Below are positions 1 through 13,694 of a stretch of 64,000 nt of DNA, one piece after another. The position numbers and the translations under genes were made by a program. The stretch spans positions 31,195,732-31,259,731 of the forward strand of contig NC_088304.1 in NCBI RefSeq assembly GCF_032854445.1. Direction: 5' to 3'. Under the pieces are notes generated by a model that saw only the letters and a list, made by a program, of their open reading frames with translations, searched no databases and was not told the DNA's origin. This stretch comes from Liolophura sinensis (taxonomy: Eukaryota; Mollusca; Polyplacophora; Chitonida; Chitonidae). Numbering within the stretch: the first letter of the stretch is position 1; each line of letters opens with the position of its first letter.

Positions 1-615
1 ATGACACGATCCTCCAGCCATTGTGCGCAGACCGTCGGCCGACCATCAGCAGACTGTTGGCCCATGGTCTATGTGCGATATGCTGACCATGTACCCTCAT
101 ATGCATATCAAGTTGCGATCCTCCTGCCATTGTACGCAGACTGTCGGCCAACCATCAGCAGACTGTTGGCCCATGGTCTATGTGCGATATGCCGACCATG
201 TACCTTCATTTGCATATCATGATGCGATCCTCCAGCCATTGTACGCAGACCATCGGCCGACCATCAGCAGACTGTTGGCCCATGGTCTATGTACAATATG
301 CCAACCATGTACCTTCATATGCATATCATGATGCGATCCTCCAGCCATTGTACACGGAGTGTCGGCCGACCATCAGCAGACTGTTGGCCCATGGTCTATG
401 TACAATATGCCAACCATGTACCTTCATATGCATATCATGATGCGATCCTCCAGCCATTGTATGCAGGCCGTCGGCCGACCATCAGCAGACTGTTGGCCCA
501 TGGTCTATGTACAATATGCCAACCATGTACCTTCATATGCATATCATGATGCGATCCTCCAGCCATTGTACGCAGACCGTCGGCTGACCATCAGCAGACT
601 GTTGGCCCATGGTCT

Positions 616-2991
616 ATGTACGATATGCCGACCATGTACCTTCATATGCATATCATGACACGAACCTCCAGCCATTGTACGCAGACCGTCGGCCGACCAT
701 CAGCAGACTGTTGGCCCATGGTCTATGTACAATATGCCAACCATGTACCTTCAAATGCATTTCATGATGCGATCCTCCAGCCATTGTACGCAGACTGTCG
801 GCCGACCATCAGCAGACTGTTGGCCCATGGTCTATGTACAATATGCCAACCATGTACCTTCATATGCATATCATGATGCGATCCTCCTGCCATTGTACGC
901 AGACCGTCGGTCAACCATCAGCAGACTGTTGGCCCATGGTCTATGTACAATATGCCAACCATGTACCTTCAAATGCATTTCATGATGCGATCCTCCAGCC
1001 ATTGTACGCAGACCGTCGGCCGACCATCAGCAGACTGTTGGCCCATGGTCTATGTGCGATATGCCGACCATGTACCTTCATATGCATATCATGATGCGAT
1101 CCTCCAGCCATTGTACGCAGACTGTCGGCCGACCATCAGCAGACTGTTGGCCCATGGTCTATGTGCGATATGCCGACCATGTACCTTCATATGCATATCA
1201 TGATGCGATCCTCCTGCCATTGTACGCAGACCGTTGGCCGACCATCAGCAGACTGTTGGCCCATGGTCTATGTGCGATATGCCGACCATGTACCTTCATA
1301 TGCATATCATGATGCGATCCTCCAGCCATTGTACGCAGACCGTCGGCCGACCATCCGCAGACTGTTGGCCCATGGTCTATGTGCGATATGCCGACCATGT
1401 ACCTTCATGTGCATATCATGATGCGATCCTCCAGCCATTGTACGCAGACCGTCAGTCAACCATCAGCAGACTGTTGGCCCATGGTCTATGTGCGATATGC
1501 CGACCATGTACCTTTATATGCATATCATGATGCGATCCTCCTGCCATTGTACGCAGACCGTCGGCTGACCATCAGCAGACTGTTGGCCCATGGTCTATGT
1601 GCGATATGCCGACCATGTACCTTCATATGCATATCATGATGCGATCCTCCTGCCATTGTACACAGACCGTCGGCCGACCATCAGCAGACTGTTGGCCCAT
1701 GGTCTATGTGCGATATGCCGACCATGTACCTTCATATGCATATCATGATGCGATTGTACGCAGACCGTCGGCCGACCATCAGCAGACTGTTGGCCCATGG
1801 TCTATGTACGATATGCCGACCATGTACCTTCATATGCATATCATGATGCGATCCTCCAACCATTGCACGCAGACCGTCGGCCAACAATCAGCAGACTGTT
1901 GGCCCATGGTCTATGTACAATATGCCAACCATGTACCTTCAAATGCATTTCATGATGCGATCCTCCAGCCATTGTACGCAGACTGTCGGCCGACCATCAG
2001 CAGACTGTTGGCCCATGGTCTATGTACAATATGCCAACCATGTACCTTCATATGCATATCATGATGCGATCCTCCTGCCATTGTACGCAGACCGTCGGTC
2101 AACCATCAGCAGACTGTTGGCCCATGGTCTATGTACAATATGCCAACCATGTACCTTCAAATGCATTTCATGATGCGATCCTCCAGCCATTGTACGCAGA
2201 CTGTCGGCCGACCATCAGCAGACTGTTGGCCCATGGTCTATGTGCAATATGCCGACCATGTACCTTCATATGCATATCATGATGCGATCCTCCAGCCATT
2301 GTACGCAGACTGTCGGCCGACCATCAGCAGACTGTTGGCCCATGGTCTATGTGCGATATGCCGACCATGTACCTTCATATGCATATCATGATGCGATCCT
2401 CCTGCCATTGTACGCAGACCGTTGGCCGACCATCAGCAGACTGTTGGCCCATGGTCTATGTGCGATATGCCGACCATGTACCTTCATATGCATATCATGA
2501 TGCGATCCTCCAGCCATTGTACGCAGACCGTCGGCCGACCATCCGCAGACTGTTGGCCCATGGTCTATGTGCGATATGCCGACCATGTACCTTCATGTGC
2601 ATATCATGATGCGATCCTCCAGCCATTGTACGCAGACCGTCAGTCAACCATCAGCAGACTGTTGGCCCATGGTCTATGTGCGATATGCCGACCATGTACC
2701 TTTATATGCATATCATGATGCGATCCTCCTGCCATTGTACGCAGACCGTCGGCTGACCATCAGCAGACTGTTGGCCCATGGTCTATGTGCGATATGCCGA
2801 CCATGTACCTTCATATGCATATCATGATGCGATCCTCCTGCCATTGTACACAGACCGTCGGCCGACCATCAGCAGACTGTTGGCCCATGGTCTATGTGCG
2901 ATATGCCGACCATGTACCTTCATATGCATATCATGATGCGATTGTACGCAGACCGTCGGCCGACCATCAGCAGACTTTTGGCCCATGGTCT
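616..2991. repeat. Higher-order repeat, period 1188 bp (2 copies)
   Basis: The order of variant units starting near 616 repeats from 1804. Matching variants lie at 725/1913, 943/2131, 1379/2567 and 1597/2785. The period of 1188 equals ten 109-bp units plus one 98-bp unit. Confidence 0.85.
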
Positions 2992-5790
2992 ATGTGCGAT
3001 ATGCCGACCATGTACCTTCATATGCATATCATGATGCGATCCTCCAGCCATTGCACGCAGACTGTTGGCCGACAATCAGCAGACTGTTGGCCCATGGTCT
3101 ATGTACGATATGCCGACCATGTACCTTCATATGCATATCATGATGCGATCCTCCAGCCATTGTACGCAGACCGTCGGCCGACCATCAGCAGACTGTTGGC
3201 CCATGGTCTATGTGCGATATGCCGACCATGTACCTTCATATGCATATCATGACACGATCCTCCAGCCATTGTACAAGGAGCGTCGGCTGACCATCAGCTG
3301 ACTGTTGGCCCATGGTCTTTGTGCGATATGCCGACCATGTACCTTCATATGCATATCATGATGCGATCCTCCGGCCATTGTACGCAGACTGTCGGCCGAC
3401 CATCAGCAGACTGTTGGCCCATGGTCTATGTGCGATATGCCGACCATGTACCTTCATATGCATATCATGATGCGATTGTACGCAGACCGTCGGCCGACCA
3501 TCAGCAGACTTTTGGCCCATGGTCTATGTGCGATATGCCGACCATGTACCTTCATATGCATATCATGATGCGATCCTCCAGCCATTGCATGCAGACTGTT
3601 GGCCGACAATCAGCAGACTGTTGGCCCATGGTCTATGTACGATATGCCGACCATGTACCTTCATATGCATATCATGATGCGATCCTCCAGCCATTGTACG
3701 CAGACCATCGGCCGACCATCCGCAGACTGTTGGCCCATGGTCTATGTGCGATATGCCGACCATGTACCTTCATATGCGTATCATGACACGATCCTCCAGC
3801 CATTGTACAAGGAGCGTCGGCTGACCATCAGCTGACTGTTGGCCCATGGTCTTTGTGTGATATGCCGACCATGTACCTTCATATGCATATCATGATGCGA
3901 TCCTCCAGCCATTGTACGCAGACTGTCGGCCGACCATCAGCAGACTGTTGGCCCATGGTCTATGTGCGATATGCCGACCATGTACCTTCATATGCATATC
4001 ATGATGCGATCCTCCAGCCATTGTACGCAGACCGTCGGCCGACCATTCGCAGACTGTTGGCCCATGGTCTATGTGCGATATGCCGACCATGTACCTTCAT
4101 GTGCATATCATGATGCGATCCTCCAGCCATTGTACGCAGACCGTCAGTCAACCATCAGCAGACTGTTGGCCCATGGTCTATGTGCGATATGCCGACCATG
4201 TACCTTCATATGCGTATCATGATGCGATCCTCCTGCCATTGTACGCAGACCGTCGGCTGACCATCAGCAGACTGTTGGCCCATGGTCTATGTGCGATATG
4301 CCGACCATGTACCTTCATATGCATATCATGATGCGATCCTCCTGCCATTGTACACAGACCGTCGGCCGACCATCAGCAGACTGTTGGCCCATGGTCTATG
4401 TGCGATATGCCGACCATGTACCTTCATATGCATATCATGATGCGATTGTACGCAGACCGTCGGCCGACCATCAGCAGACTTTTGGCCCATGGTCTATGTG
4501 CGATATGCCGACCATGTACCTTCATATGCATATCATGATGCGATCCTCCAGCCATTGCACGCAGACTGTTGGCCGACAATCAGCAGACTGTTGGCCCATG
4601 GTCTATGTACGATATGCCGACCATGTACCTTCATATGCATATCATGATGCGATCCTCCAGCCATTGTACGCAGACCGTCGGCCGACCATCAGCAGACTGT
4701 TGGCCCATGGTCTATGTGCGATATGCCGACCATGTACCTTCATATGCATATCATGACACGATCCTCCAGCCATTGTACAAGGAGCGTCGGCTGACCATCA
4801 GCTGACTGTTGGCCCATGGTCTTTGTGCGATATGCCGACCATGTACCTTCATATGCATATCATGATGCGATCCTCCAGCCATTGTACGCAGACTGTCGGC
4901 CGACCATCAGCAGACTGTTGGCCCATGGTCTATGTGCGATATGCCGACCATGTACCTTCATATGCATATCATGATGCGATTGTACGCAGACCGTCGGCCG
5001 ACCATCAGCAGACTTTTGGCCCATGGTCTATGTGCGATATGCCGACCATGTACCTTCATATGCATATCATGATGCGATCCTCCAGCCATTGCATGCAGAC
5101 TGTTGGCCGACAATCAGCAGACTGTTGGCCCATGGTCTATGTACGATATGCCGACCATGTACCTTCATATGCATATCATGATGCGATCCTCCAGCCATTG
5201 TACGCAGACCATCGGCCGACCATCCGCAGACTGTTGGCCCATGGTCTATGTGCGATATGCCGACCATGTACCTTCATATGCGTATCATGACACGATCCTC
5301 CAGCCATTGTACAAGGAGCGTCGGCTGACCATCAGCTGACTGTTGGCCCATGGTCTTTGTGTGATATGCCGACCATGTACCTTCATATGCATATCATGAT
5401 GCGATCCTCCAGCCATTGTACGCAGACTGTCGGCCGACCATCAGCAGACTGTTGGCCCACGGTTTATGTGCGATATGCCGACCATGTACCTTCATATGCA
5501 TATCATGATGCGATCCTCCAGCCATTGTACGCAGACCGTCGGCCCACCATCAGCAGACTGTTGGCCCATGGTCTATGTACGATATGCCGACCATGTACCT
5601 TCATATGCTTATCTTGATGCGATCCTCCAGCCATTGTACGCAGACCGTCGGCCCACCATCAGCAGACTGTTGGCCCATGGTCTATGTGCGATATGCCGAC
5701 CATGTACCTTCATATGCATATCATGATGCGATCCTCCAGCCATTGTACGCAGACCGTCGGCCGACCATCAGCAGACTGTTGGCCCATGGT
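2785..5790. repeat. Higher-order repeat, period 1504 bp (about 2 copies)
   Basis: Variant units at 2785, 3319 and 3853 recur at 4289, 4823 and 5357. The period of 1504 equals twelve 109-bp plus two 98-bp units. A sub-period of 534 bp (four 109-bp plus one 98-bp) is seen inside it and again at 6229-6763. The copy at 7624-8159 has 535 bp because of one extra G near 7900. Confidence 0.8.
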
Positions 5791-8158
5791 CTATGTGCGA
5801 TATGCCGACCATGTACCTTCATATGCGTATCATGATGCGATCCTCCAGCCATTGTACGCAGACCATCGGCCAACCATCAGCAGACTGTTGGCCCATGGTC
5901 TATGTGCGATATGCCGACCATGTACCTTCATATGCCTATCATGATGCGATCCTCCAGCCATTGTACGCAGACCGTCGGCCGACCATCAGCAGACTGTTGG
6001 CCCATGGTCTATGTGCGATATGCCGACCATGTACCTTCATATGCGTATCATGATGCGATCCTCCAGCCATTGTACGCAGACCGTCGGCCGACCATCAGCA
6101 GACTGTTGGCCCATGGTCTATGTGCGATATGCCGACCATGTACCTTCATATGCATATCATGACACAATCCTCCAGCCATTGTACAAGGAGCGTCGGCTGA
6201 CCATCAGCTGACTGTTGGCCCATGGTCTTTGTACGATATGCCGACCATGTACCTTCATATGCATATCATGATGCGATCCTCCAGCCATTGTACGCAGACT
6301 GTCGGCCGACCATCAGCAGACTGTTGGCCCAAGGTCTATGTGCGATATGCCGACCATGTACCTTCATATGCATATCATGATGCGATTGTACGCAGACCGT
6401 CGGCCGACCATCAGCAGACTTTTGGCCCATGGTCTATGTGCGATATGCCGACCATGTACCTTCATATGCATATCATGATGCGATCCTCCAGCCATTGCAT
6501 GCAGACTGTTGGCCGACAATCAGCAGACTGTTGGCCCATGGTCTATGTACGATATGCCGACCATGTACCTTCATATGCATATCATGATGCGATCCTCCAG
6601 CCATTGTACGCAGACCATCGGCCGACCATCCGCAGACTGTTGTCCCATGGTCTATGTGCGATATGCCGACCATGTACCTTCATATGCGTATCATGACACG
6701 ATCCTCCAGCCATTGTACAAGGAGCGTCGGCTGACCATCAGCTGACTGTTGGCCCATGGTCTTTGTGTGATATGCCGACCATGTACCTTCATATGCATAT
6801 CATGATGCGATCCTCCAGCCATTGTACGCAGACTGTCGGCCGACCATCAGCAGACTGTTGGCCCATGGTCTATGTGCGATATGCCGACCATGTACCTTCA
6901 TATGCATATCATGATGCGATCCTCCAGCCATTGTACGCAGACCGTCGGCCGACCATCAGCAGACTGTTGGCCCATGGTCTATGTGCGATATGCCGACCAT
7001 GTACCTTCATGTGCATATCATGATGCGATCCTCCAGCCATTGTACGCAGACCGTCAGTCAACCATCAGCAGACTGTTGGCCCATGGTCTATGTGCGATAT
7101 GCCGACCATGTACCTTCATATGCATATCATGATGCGATCCTCCTGCCATTGTACGCAGACCGTCGGCTGACCATCAGCAGACTGTTGGCCCATGGTCTAT
7201 GTGCGATATGCCGACCATGTACCTTCATATGCATATCATGATGCGATTGTACGCAGACCGTCGGCCGACCATCAGCAGACTTTTGGCCCATGGTCTATGT
7301 GCGATATGCCGACCATGTACCTTCATATGCATATCATGATGCGATCCTCCAGCCATTGCACGCAGACTGTTGGCCGACAATCAGCAGACTGTTGGCCCAT
7401 GGTCTATGTACGATATGCCGACCATGTACCTTCATATGCATATCATGATGCGATCCTCCAGCCATTGTACGCAGACCGTCGGCCGACCATCAGCAGACTG
7501 TTGGCCCATGGTCTATGTGCGATATGCCGACCATGTACCTTCATATGCATATCATGACACGATCCTCCAGCCATTGTACAAGGAGCGTCGGCTGACCATC
7601 AGCTGACTGTTGGCCCATGGTCTTTGTGCGATATGCCGACCATGTACCTTCATATGCATATCATGATGCGATCCTCCAGCCATTGTACGCAGACTGTCGG
7701 CCGACCATCAGCAGACTGTTGGCCCATGGTCTATGTGCGATATGCCGACCATGTACCTTCATATGCATATCATGATGCGATTGTACGCAGACCGTCGGCC
7801 GACCATCAGCAGACTTTTGGCCCATGGTCTATGTGCGATATGCCGACCATGTACCTTCATATGCATATCATGATGCGATCCTCCAGCCATTGCATGCAGG
7901 ACTGTTGGCCGACAATCAGCAGACTGTTGGCCCATGGTCTATGTACGATATGCCGACCATGTACCTTCATATGCATATCATGATGCGATCCTCCAGCCAT
8001 TGTACGCAGACCATCGGCCGACCATCCGCAGACTGTTGGCCCATGGTCTATGTGCGATATGCCGACCATGTACCTTCATATGCGTATCATGACACGATCC
8101 TCCAGCCATTGTACAAGGAGCGTCGGCTGACCATCAGCTGACTGTTGGCCCATGGTCT

Positions 8159-10556
8159 TTGTGTGATATGCCGACCATGTACCTTCATATGCATATCATG
8201 ATGCGATCCTCCAGCCATTGTACGCAGACTGTCGGCCGACCATCAGCAGACTGTTGGCCCATGGTCTATGTGCGATATGCCGACCATGTACCTTCATATG
8301 CATATCATGATGCGATCCTCCAGCCATTGTACGCAGACCGTCGGCCCACCATCAGCAGACTGTTGGCCCATGGTCTATGTACGATATGCCGACCATGTAC
8401 CTTCATATGCGTATCATGATGCGATCCTCCAGCCATTGTACGCAGACCATCGGCCAACCATCAGCAGACTGTTGGCCCATGGTCTATGTGCGATATGCCG
8501 ACCATGTACCTTCATATGCATATCATGATGCGATCCTCCAGCCATTGTACGCAGACCGTCGGCCGACCATCAGCAGACTGTTGGCCCATGGTCTATGTGC
8601 GATATGCCGACCATGTACCTTCATATGCGTATCATGATGCGATCCTCCAGCCATTGTACGCAGACCATCGGCCAACCATCAGCAGACTGTTGGCCCATGG
8701 TCTATGTGCGATATGCCGACCATGTACCTTCATATGCATATCATGATGCGATCCTCCAGCCATTGTACGCAGACCGTCGGCCGACCATCAGCAGACTGTT
8801 GGCCCATGGTCTATGTGCGATATGCCGACCATGTACCTTCATATGCGTATCATGATGCGATCCTCCAGCCATTGTACGCAGACCATCGGCCGACCATCAG
8901 CAGACTGTTGGCCCATGGTCTATGTACGATATGCCGACCATGTACCTTCATATGCATATCATGATGCGATCCTCCAGCCATTGTACGCAGACCGTCGGCC
9001 GACCATCAGCAGACTGTTGGCCCATGGTCTATGTGCGATATGCCGACCATGTACCTTCATATGCGTATCATGATGCGATCCTCCAGCCATTGTACGCAGA
9101 CCATCGGCCGACCATCAGCAGACTGTTGGCCCATGGTCTATGTGCGATATGCCGACCATGTACCTTCATATGCGTATCATGATGCGATCCTCCAGCCATT
9201 GTACGCAGACCGTCGGCCGACCATCCGCAGACTGTTGGCCCATGGTCTATGTGCGATATGCCGACCATGTACCTTCATATGCGTATCATGACACGATCCT
9301 CCAGCCATTGTACAAGGAGCGTCGGCTGACCATCAGCTGACTGTTGGCCCATGGTCTTTGTGCGATATGCCGACCATGTACCTTCATATGCATATCATGA
9401 TGCGATCCTCCAGCCATTGTACGCAGAATGTCGGCCGACCATCAGCAGACTGTTGGCCCATGGTCTATGTGCGATATGCCGACCATGTACCTTCATATGC
9501 ATATCATGATGCGATCCTCCAGCCATTGTACGCAGACCGTCGGCCGACCATCAGCAGACTGTTGGCCCATGGTCTATGTACGATATGCCGACCATGTACC
9601 TTCATATGCGTATCATGATGCGATCCTCCAGCCATTGTACGCAGACCATCGGCCAACCATCAGCAGACTGTTGGCCCATGGTCTATGTGCGATATGCCGA
9701 CCATGTACCTTCATATGCATATCATGATGCGATCCTCCAGCCATTGTACGCAGACCGTCGGCCGACCATCAGCAGACTGTTGGCCCATGGTCTATGTGCG
9801 ATATGCCGACCATGTACCTTCATATGCGTATCATGATGCGATCCTCCAGCCATTGTACGCAGACCATCGGCCAACCATCAGCAGACTGTTGGCCCATGGT
9901 CTATGTGCGATATGCCGACCATGTACCTTCATATGCATATCATGATGCGATCCTCCAGCCATTGTACGCAGACCGTCGGCCGACCATCAGCAGACTGTTG
10001 GCCCATGGTCTATGTGCGATATGCCGACCATGTACCTTCATATGCGTATCATGATGCGATCCTCCAGCCATTGTACGCAGACCATCGGCCGACCATCAGC
10101 AGACTGTTGGCCCATGGTCTATGTACGATATGCCGACCATGTACCTTCATATGCATATCATGATGCGATCCTCCAGCCATTGTACGCAGACCGTCGGCCG
10201 ACCATCAGCAGACTGTTGGCCCATGGTCTATGTGCGATATGCCGACCATGTACCTTCATATGCGTATCATGATGCGATCCTCCAGCCATTGTACGCAGAC
10301 CATCGGCCGACCATCAGCAGACTGTTGGCCCATGGTCTATGTGCGATATGCCGACCATGTACCTTCATATGCGTATCATGATGCGATCCTCCAGCCATTG
10401 TACGCAGACCGTCGGCCGACCATCCGCAGACTGTTGGCCCATGGTCTATGTGCGATATGCCGACCATGTACCTTCATATGCGTATCATGACACGATCCTC
10501 CAGCCATTGTACAAGGAGCGTCGGCTGACCATCAGCTGACTGTTGGCCCATGGTCT
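8159..10556. repeat. Higher-order repeat, period 1199 bp (2 copies)
   Basis: The block starting at 8159 recurs at 9358, and part of it again from 10557. The period of 1199 is exactly eleven 109-bp units. Distinctive variants, such as units alternating 'catatgcat' and 'catatgcgt', match position for position. Confidence 0.85.
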
Positions 10557-12196
10557 TTGTGCGATATGCCGACCATGTACCTTCATATGCATATCATGAT
10601 GCGATCCTCCAGCCATTGTACGCAGAATGTCGGCCGACCATCAGCAGACTGTTGGCCCATGGTCTATGTGCGATATGCCGACCATGTACCTTCATATGCA
10701 TATCATGATGCGATCCTCCAGCCATTGTACGCAGACCGTCGGCCGACCATCAGCAGACTGTTGGCCCATGGTCTATGTGCGATATGCCGACCATGTACCT
10801 TCATATGCGTATCATGATGCGATCCTCCAGCCATTGTACGTAGACCATCGGTCAACCATCAGCAGACTGTTGGCCCATGGTCTATGTGCGATATGCCGAC
10901 CATGTACCTTCATATGCATATCATGATGCGATCCTCCAGCCATTGTACGCAGACCGTCAGCCGACCATCAGCAGACTGTTGGCCCATGGTCTATGTGCGA
11001 TATGCCGACCATGTACCTTCATATGCGTATCATGATGCGATCCTCCAGCCATTGTACGCAGACCATCGGCCAACCATCAGCAGACTGTTGGCCCATGGTG
11101 TATGTACGATATGCCGACCATGTACCTTCATATGCATATCATGATGCGATCCTCCAGCCATTGTACGCAGACCGTCGGCCGACCATCAGCAGACTGTTGG
11201 CCCATGGTCTATGTACGATATGCCGACCATGTACCTTCATATGCCTATCATGATGCGATCCTCCAGCCATTGTACGCAGACCGTCGGCCGACCATCAGCA
11301 GACTGTTGGCCCATGGTCTATGTACGATATGCCGACCATGTACCTTCATATGCATATCATGATGCGATCCTCCAGCCATTGTACGCAGACCATCGGCCGA
11401 CCATCAGCAGACTGTTGGCCCATGGTCTATGTGCGATATGCCGACCATGTACCTTCATATGCGTATCATGATGCGATCCTCCAGCCATTGTACGCAGACC
11501 GTCGGCCGACCATCAGCAGACTGTTGGCCCATGGTCTATGTGCGATATGCCGACCATGTACCTTCATATGCGTATCATGATGCGATCCTCCAGCCATTGT
11601 ACGCAGACCGTCGGCCGACCATCAGCAGACTGTTGGCCCATGGTCTATGTGCGATATGCCGACCATGTACCTTCATATGCATATCATGATGCGATCCTCC
11701 AGCCATTGTACGCAGACCGTTGGCCGACCATCAGCAGACTGTTGGCCCATGGTCTATGTGCGATATGCCGACCATGTACCTTCATATGCATGTCATGATG
11801 CGATCCTCCAGCCATTGTACGCAGACCGTTGGCCGACCATCAGCAGACTGTTGGCCCATGGTCTATGTGCGATATGCCGACCATGTACCTTCATATGCAT
11901 GTCATGATGCGATCCTCCAGCCATTGTACGCAGACCATCGGCCAACCATCAGCAGACTGTTGGCCCATGGTCTATGTGCGATATGCCGACCATGTACCTT
12001 CATATGCATATCAAGATGCGATCCTCGAGCCATTGTACGCAGACCGTCGGCCGACCATCAGCAGACTGTTGGCCCATGGTCTATGTGCGATATGCCGACC
12101 ATGTACCTTCATATGCGTATCATGATGCGATCCTCCAGCCATTGTACGCAGACCGTCGGCCGACCATCGGCAGACTGTTGGCCCATGGTCTATGTG

Positions 12197-13530
12197 TATA
12201 TGCAACACATTGCTTTCCTGGTTGTATGTGACAGCTCTATGCAACCATGGCAGTGTTTCAGAATTATATAACAAAAGGCGCTTTGAAAAAACATATGTTG
12301 AAAATGTACATGTAATGGGTCATATCAGTAATGAGTCATGTCGGTAATGAGTCATATCAGTAATGAGTCATGTCGGTACATCACATAAGGCCTACAATTT
12401 ATAAAATTCAAACCACGAACATGTATAAAGGTCTGCACATTAATGCTTTATTAATTTTTATAAGCACAAAAACGTGTTAATTATAAGTGTGTGCATGACA
12501 AGCACAATCATATGTAGCCTTTATATGCATGTAGGCATGAACACATGCGATGTAGGCCCTAGGCCTATATATGTATCCTAAACCTTGCAAGCTATACAAT
12601 GTATTACATATTTTGAGAATATTTCTCTACCTATGAATGTATAAATTATGAAAATATCCCAAAGAAAGAAACAAAATTGGAGTTTTTTAGCACCAATAAA
12701 AGAATTTGTTAGTGCAATTCCAATCCAGGTTTTGCTGTTACTTTAGAATAGCTCAAGTAATTACCTTTCACAAAATATCAGCCTTGTCTGTGTAAATGTC
12801 AAGTTCAAAAGTGGTAATAAAGTTTCAAAATTTGTAGAGCAAGTGGCATTATAACTTAGAATCATTTTAACAATTTAAATAGTACAGGTACGAGGCTGGT
12901 ATTTACAGCTTGAAACTCGATTGCCCGAATATTACAAGGCCTACAGTGCACGTCCGATGTCGTTACATCAAACTCGCAAGTGAGTGAAAGTCATAAAATG
13001 ATACGCTGACTATGGCGCCACCATGTATGGACTGTCGGCAGATCATAGGTCGTCCCTACGCAGGCCTTACAAGGGTGTTAAGTGGAGGACAACAGCGTGT
13101 TTGATCAGGTTCTGGCCAGTGTCAGAGTATAGTGGGTGTTTGAAACACAGTCCATCCAACCACAATGGGCGTAGGATTGATGGTTAGGATCCGGTTGAGC
13201 TGTATTTCAAAGTGAATGATAGTCAATTAATTAAAACTCTTTTAATCAGAGAACAGTGGGATTAACAAATCAAAGATTGAGAAGAAATATGTACATGAGA
13301 CAAAACGTAAGTTCTAGTTGAAAGAGTTAAACATCAATCAATTATACACAGGTTAATTGACCAACCAGGTAAATGCCAGAATTGAAAAGCAAGGAGGGAA
13401 CACATTTAACTTGAAAAATGTTATTGTCAGTTGTAATTGCTTAAAATAACTTCTTTTTAACATTTCAGACAGTGGCAAATAATATCTGTCCAGTCTTGAG
13501 TTATATGTTCTTTGTTTCCTTTCTTTTCAG
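12197..13530. other. Non-coding gap between satellite and TCTN2
   Basis: No exon is recognised here. The stretch should hold, or lead back to, the TCTN2 promoter and signal-peptide exon, but no ATG followed by a hydrophobic stretch and a fitting donor was found. A strong donor-like GTAAGT lies at 13307, but the codons before it are not signal-like. Confidence 0.6.
12312..12379. repeat. 17-bp tandem repeat (about 4 copies)
   Basis: The motif 'atgagtcatatcagta' alternates with 'atgagtcatgtcggta', giving a 17-bp period and a 34-bp dimer. Confidence 0.8.
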
Positions 13531-13694
13531 GAGTTGGCAAGGTTTTCATCGGGTTTCCACCATTCCTCAATTTGACATCACCAAGTCCTGAAGACTTCAT
13601 TTTCTTTGTTCATGAAACAAATGGCCTCTTCCCTGTATATATTGAAGCCTTCAATGATACCAACCCATCACAGTCTGTGCCTATAACTCATGAT
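13531..13694 (+). CDS. TCTN2 exon 1 found (second or later exon)
   Basis: It is preceded by a pyrimidine-rich tract and 'ttttcag', and followed by GTGAGT. Its first two bases complete a codon begun upstream, and it ends on a codon boundary. It encodes [11 protein letters not shown] and a beta-strand-rich stretch that corresponds to the start of mature TCTN2. Confidence 0.85.

Larger units (their letters stand above)
1..12196. repeat. 109-bp satellite array with higher-order structure
   Basis: About 112 head-to-tail units of 109 bp fill the left edge and continue beyond it. Each unit holds the palindromes GTCGGCCGAC and ATATGCATAT, an NcoI-like CCATGG, and a 7-bp inverted pair CATGGTC/GACCATG with a 16-bp loop. 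Some units are 98 bp, because 11 bp are missing after 'gatgcgat' (for example near 1753, 2941, 3475, 4445, 4979 and 7247). Variant units marked by 'acaaggagcg' recur at 3271, 3805, 4769, 5311, 6177, 6717, 7577, 8113, 9310 and 10510. Because 109 leaves remainder 1 on division by 3, each unit opens a new overlapping reading frame of about 86 codons. That is a by-product of the period, not a gene. The array stops sharply near 12196, about 1.3 kb before the first TCTN2 exon found. Confidence 0.97.

Noticed and set aside
1-12271. Dozens of 60-183 codon open frames in the left 12 kb
   Set aside because: They are phase-shifted readings of one 109-bp satellite unit and stop at fixed places in each unit.
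13017-13090. ATG in good context ('gccaccatgtatgg') as TCTN2 start
   Set aside because: The encoded residues are not a signal peptide and no donor in the right phase follows.
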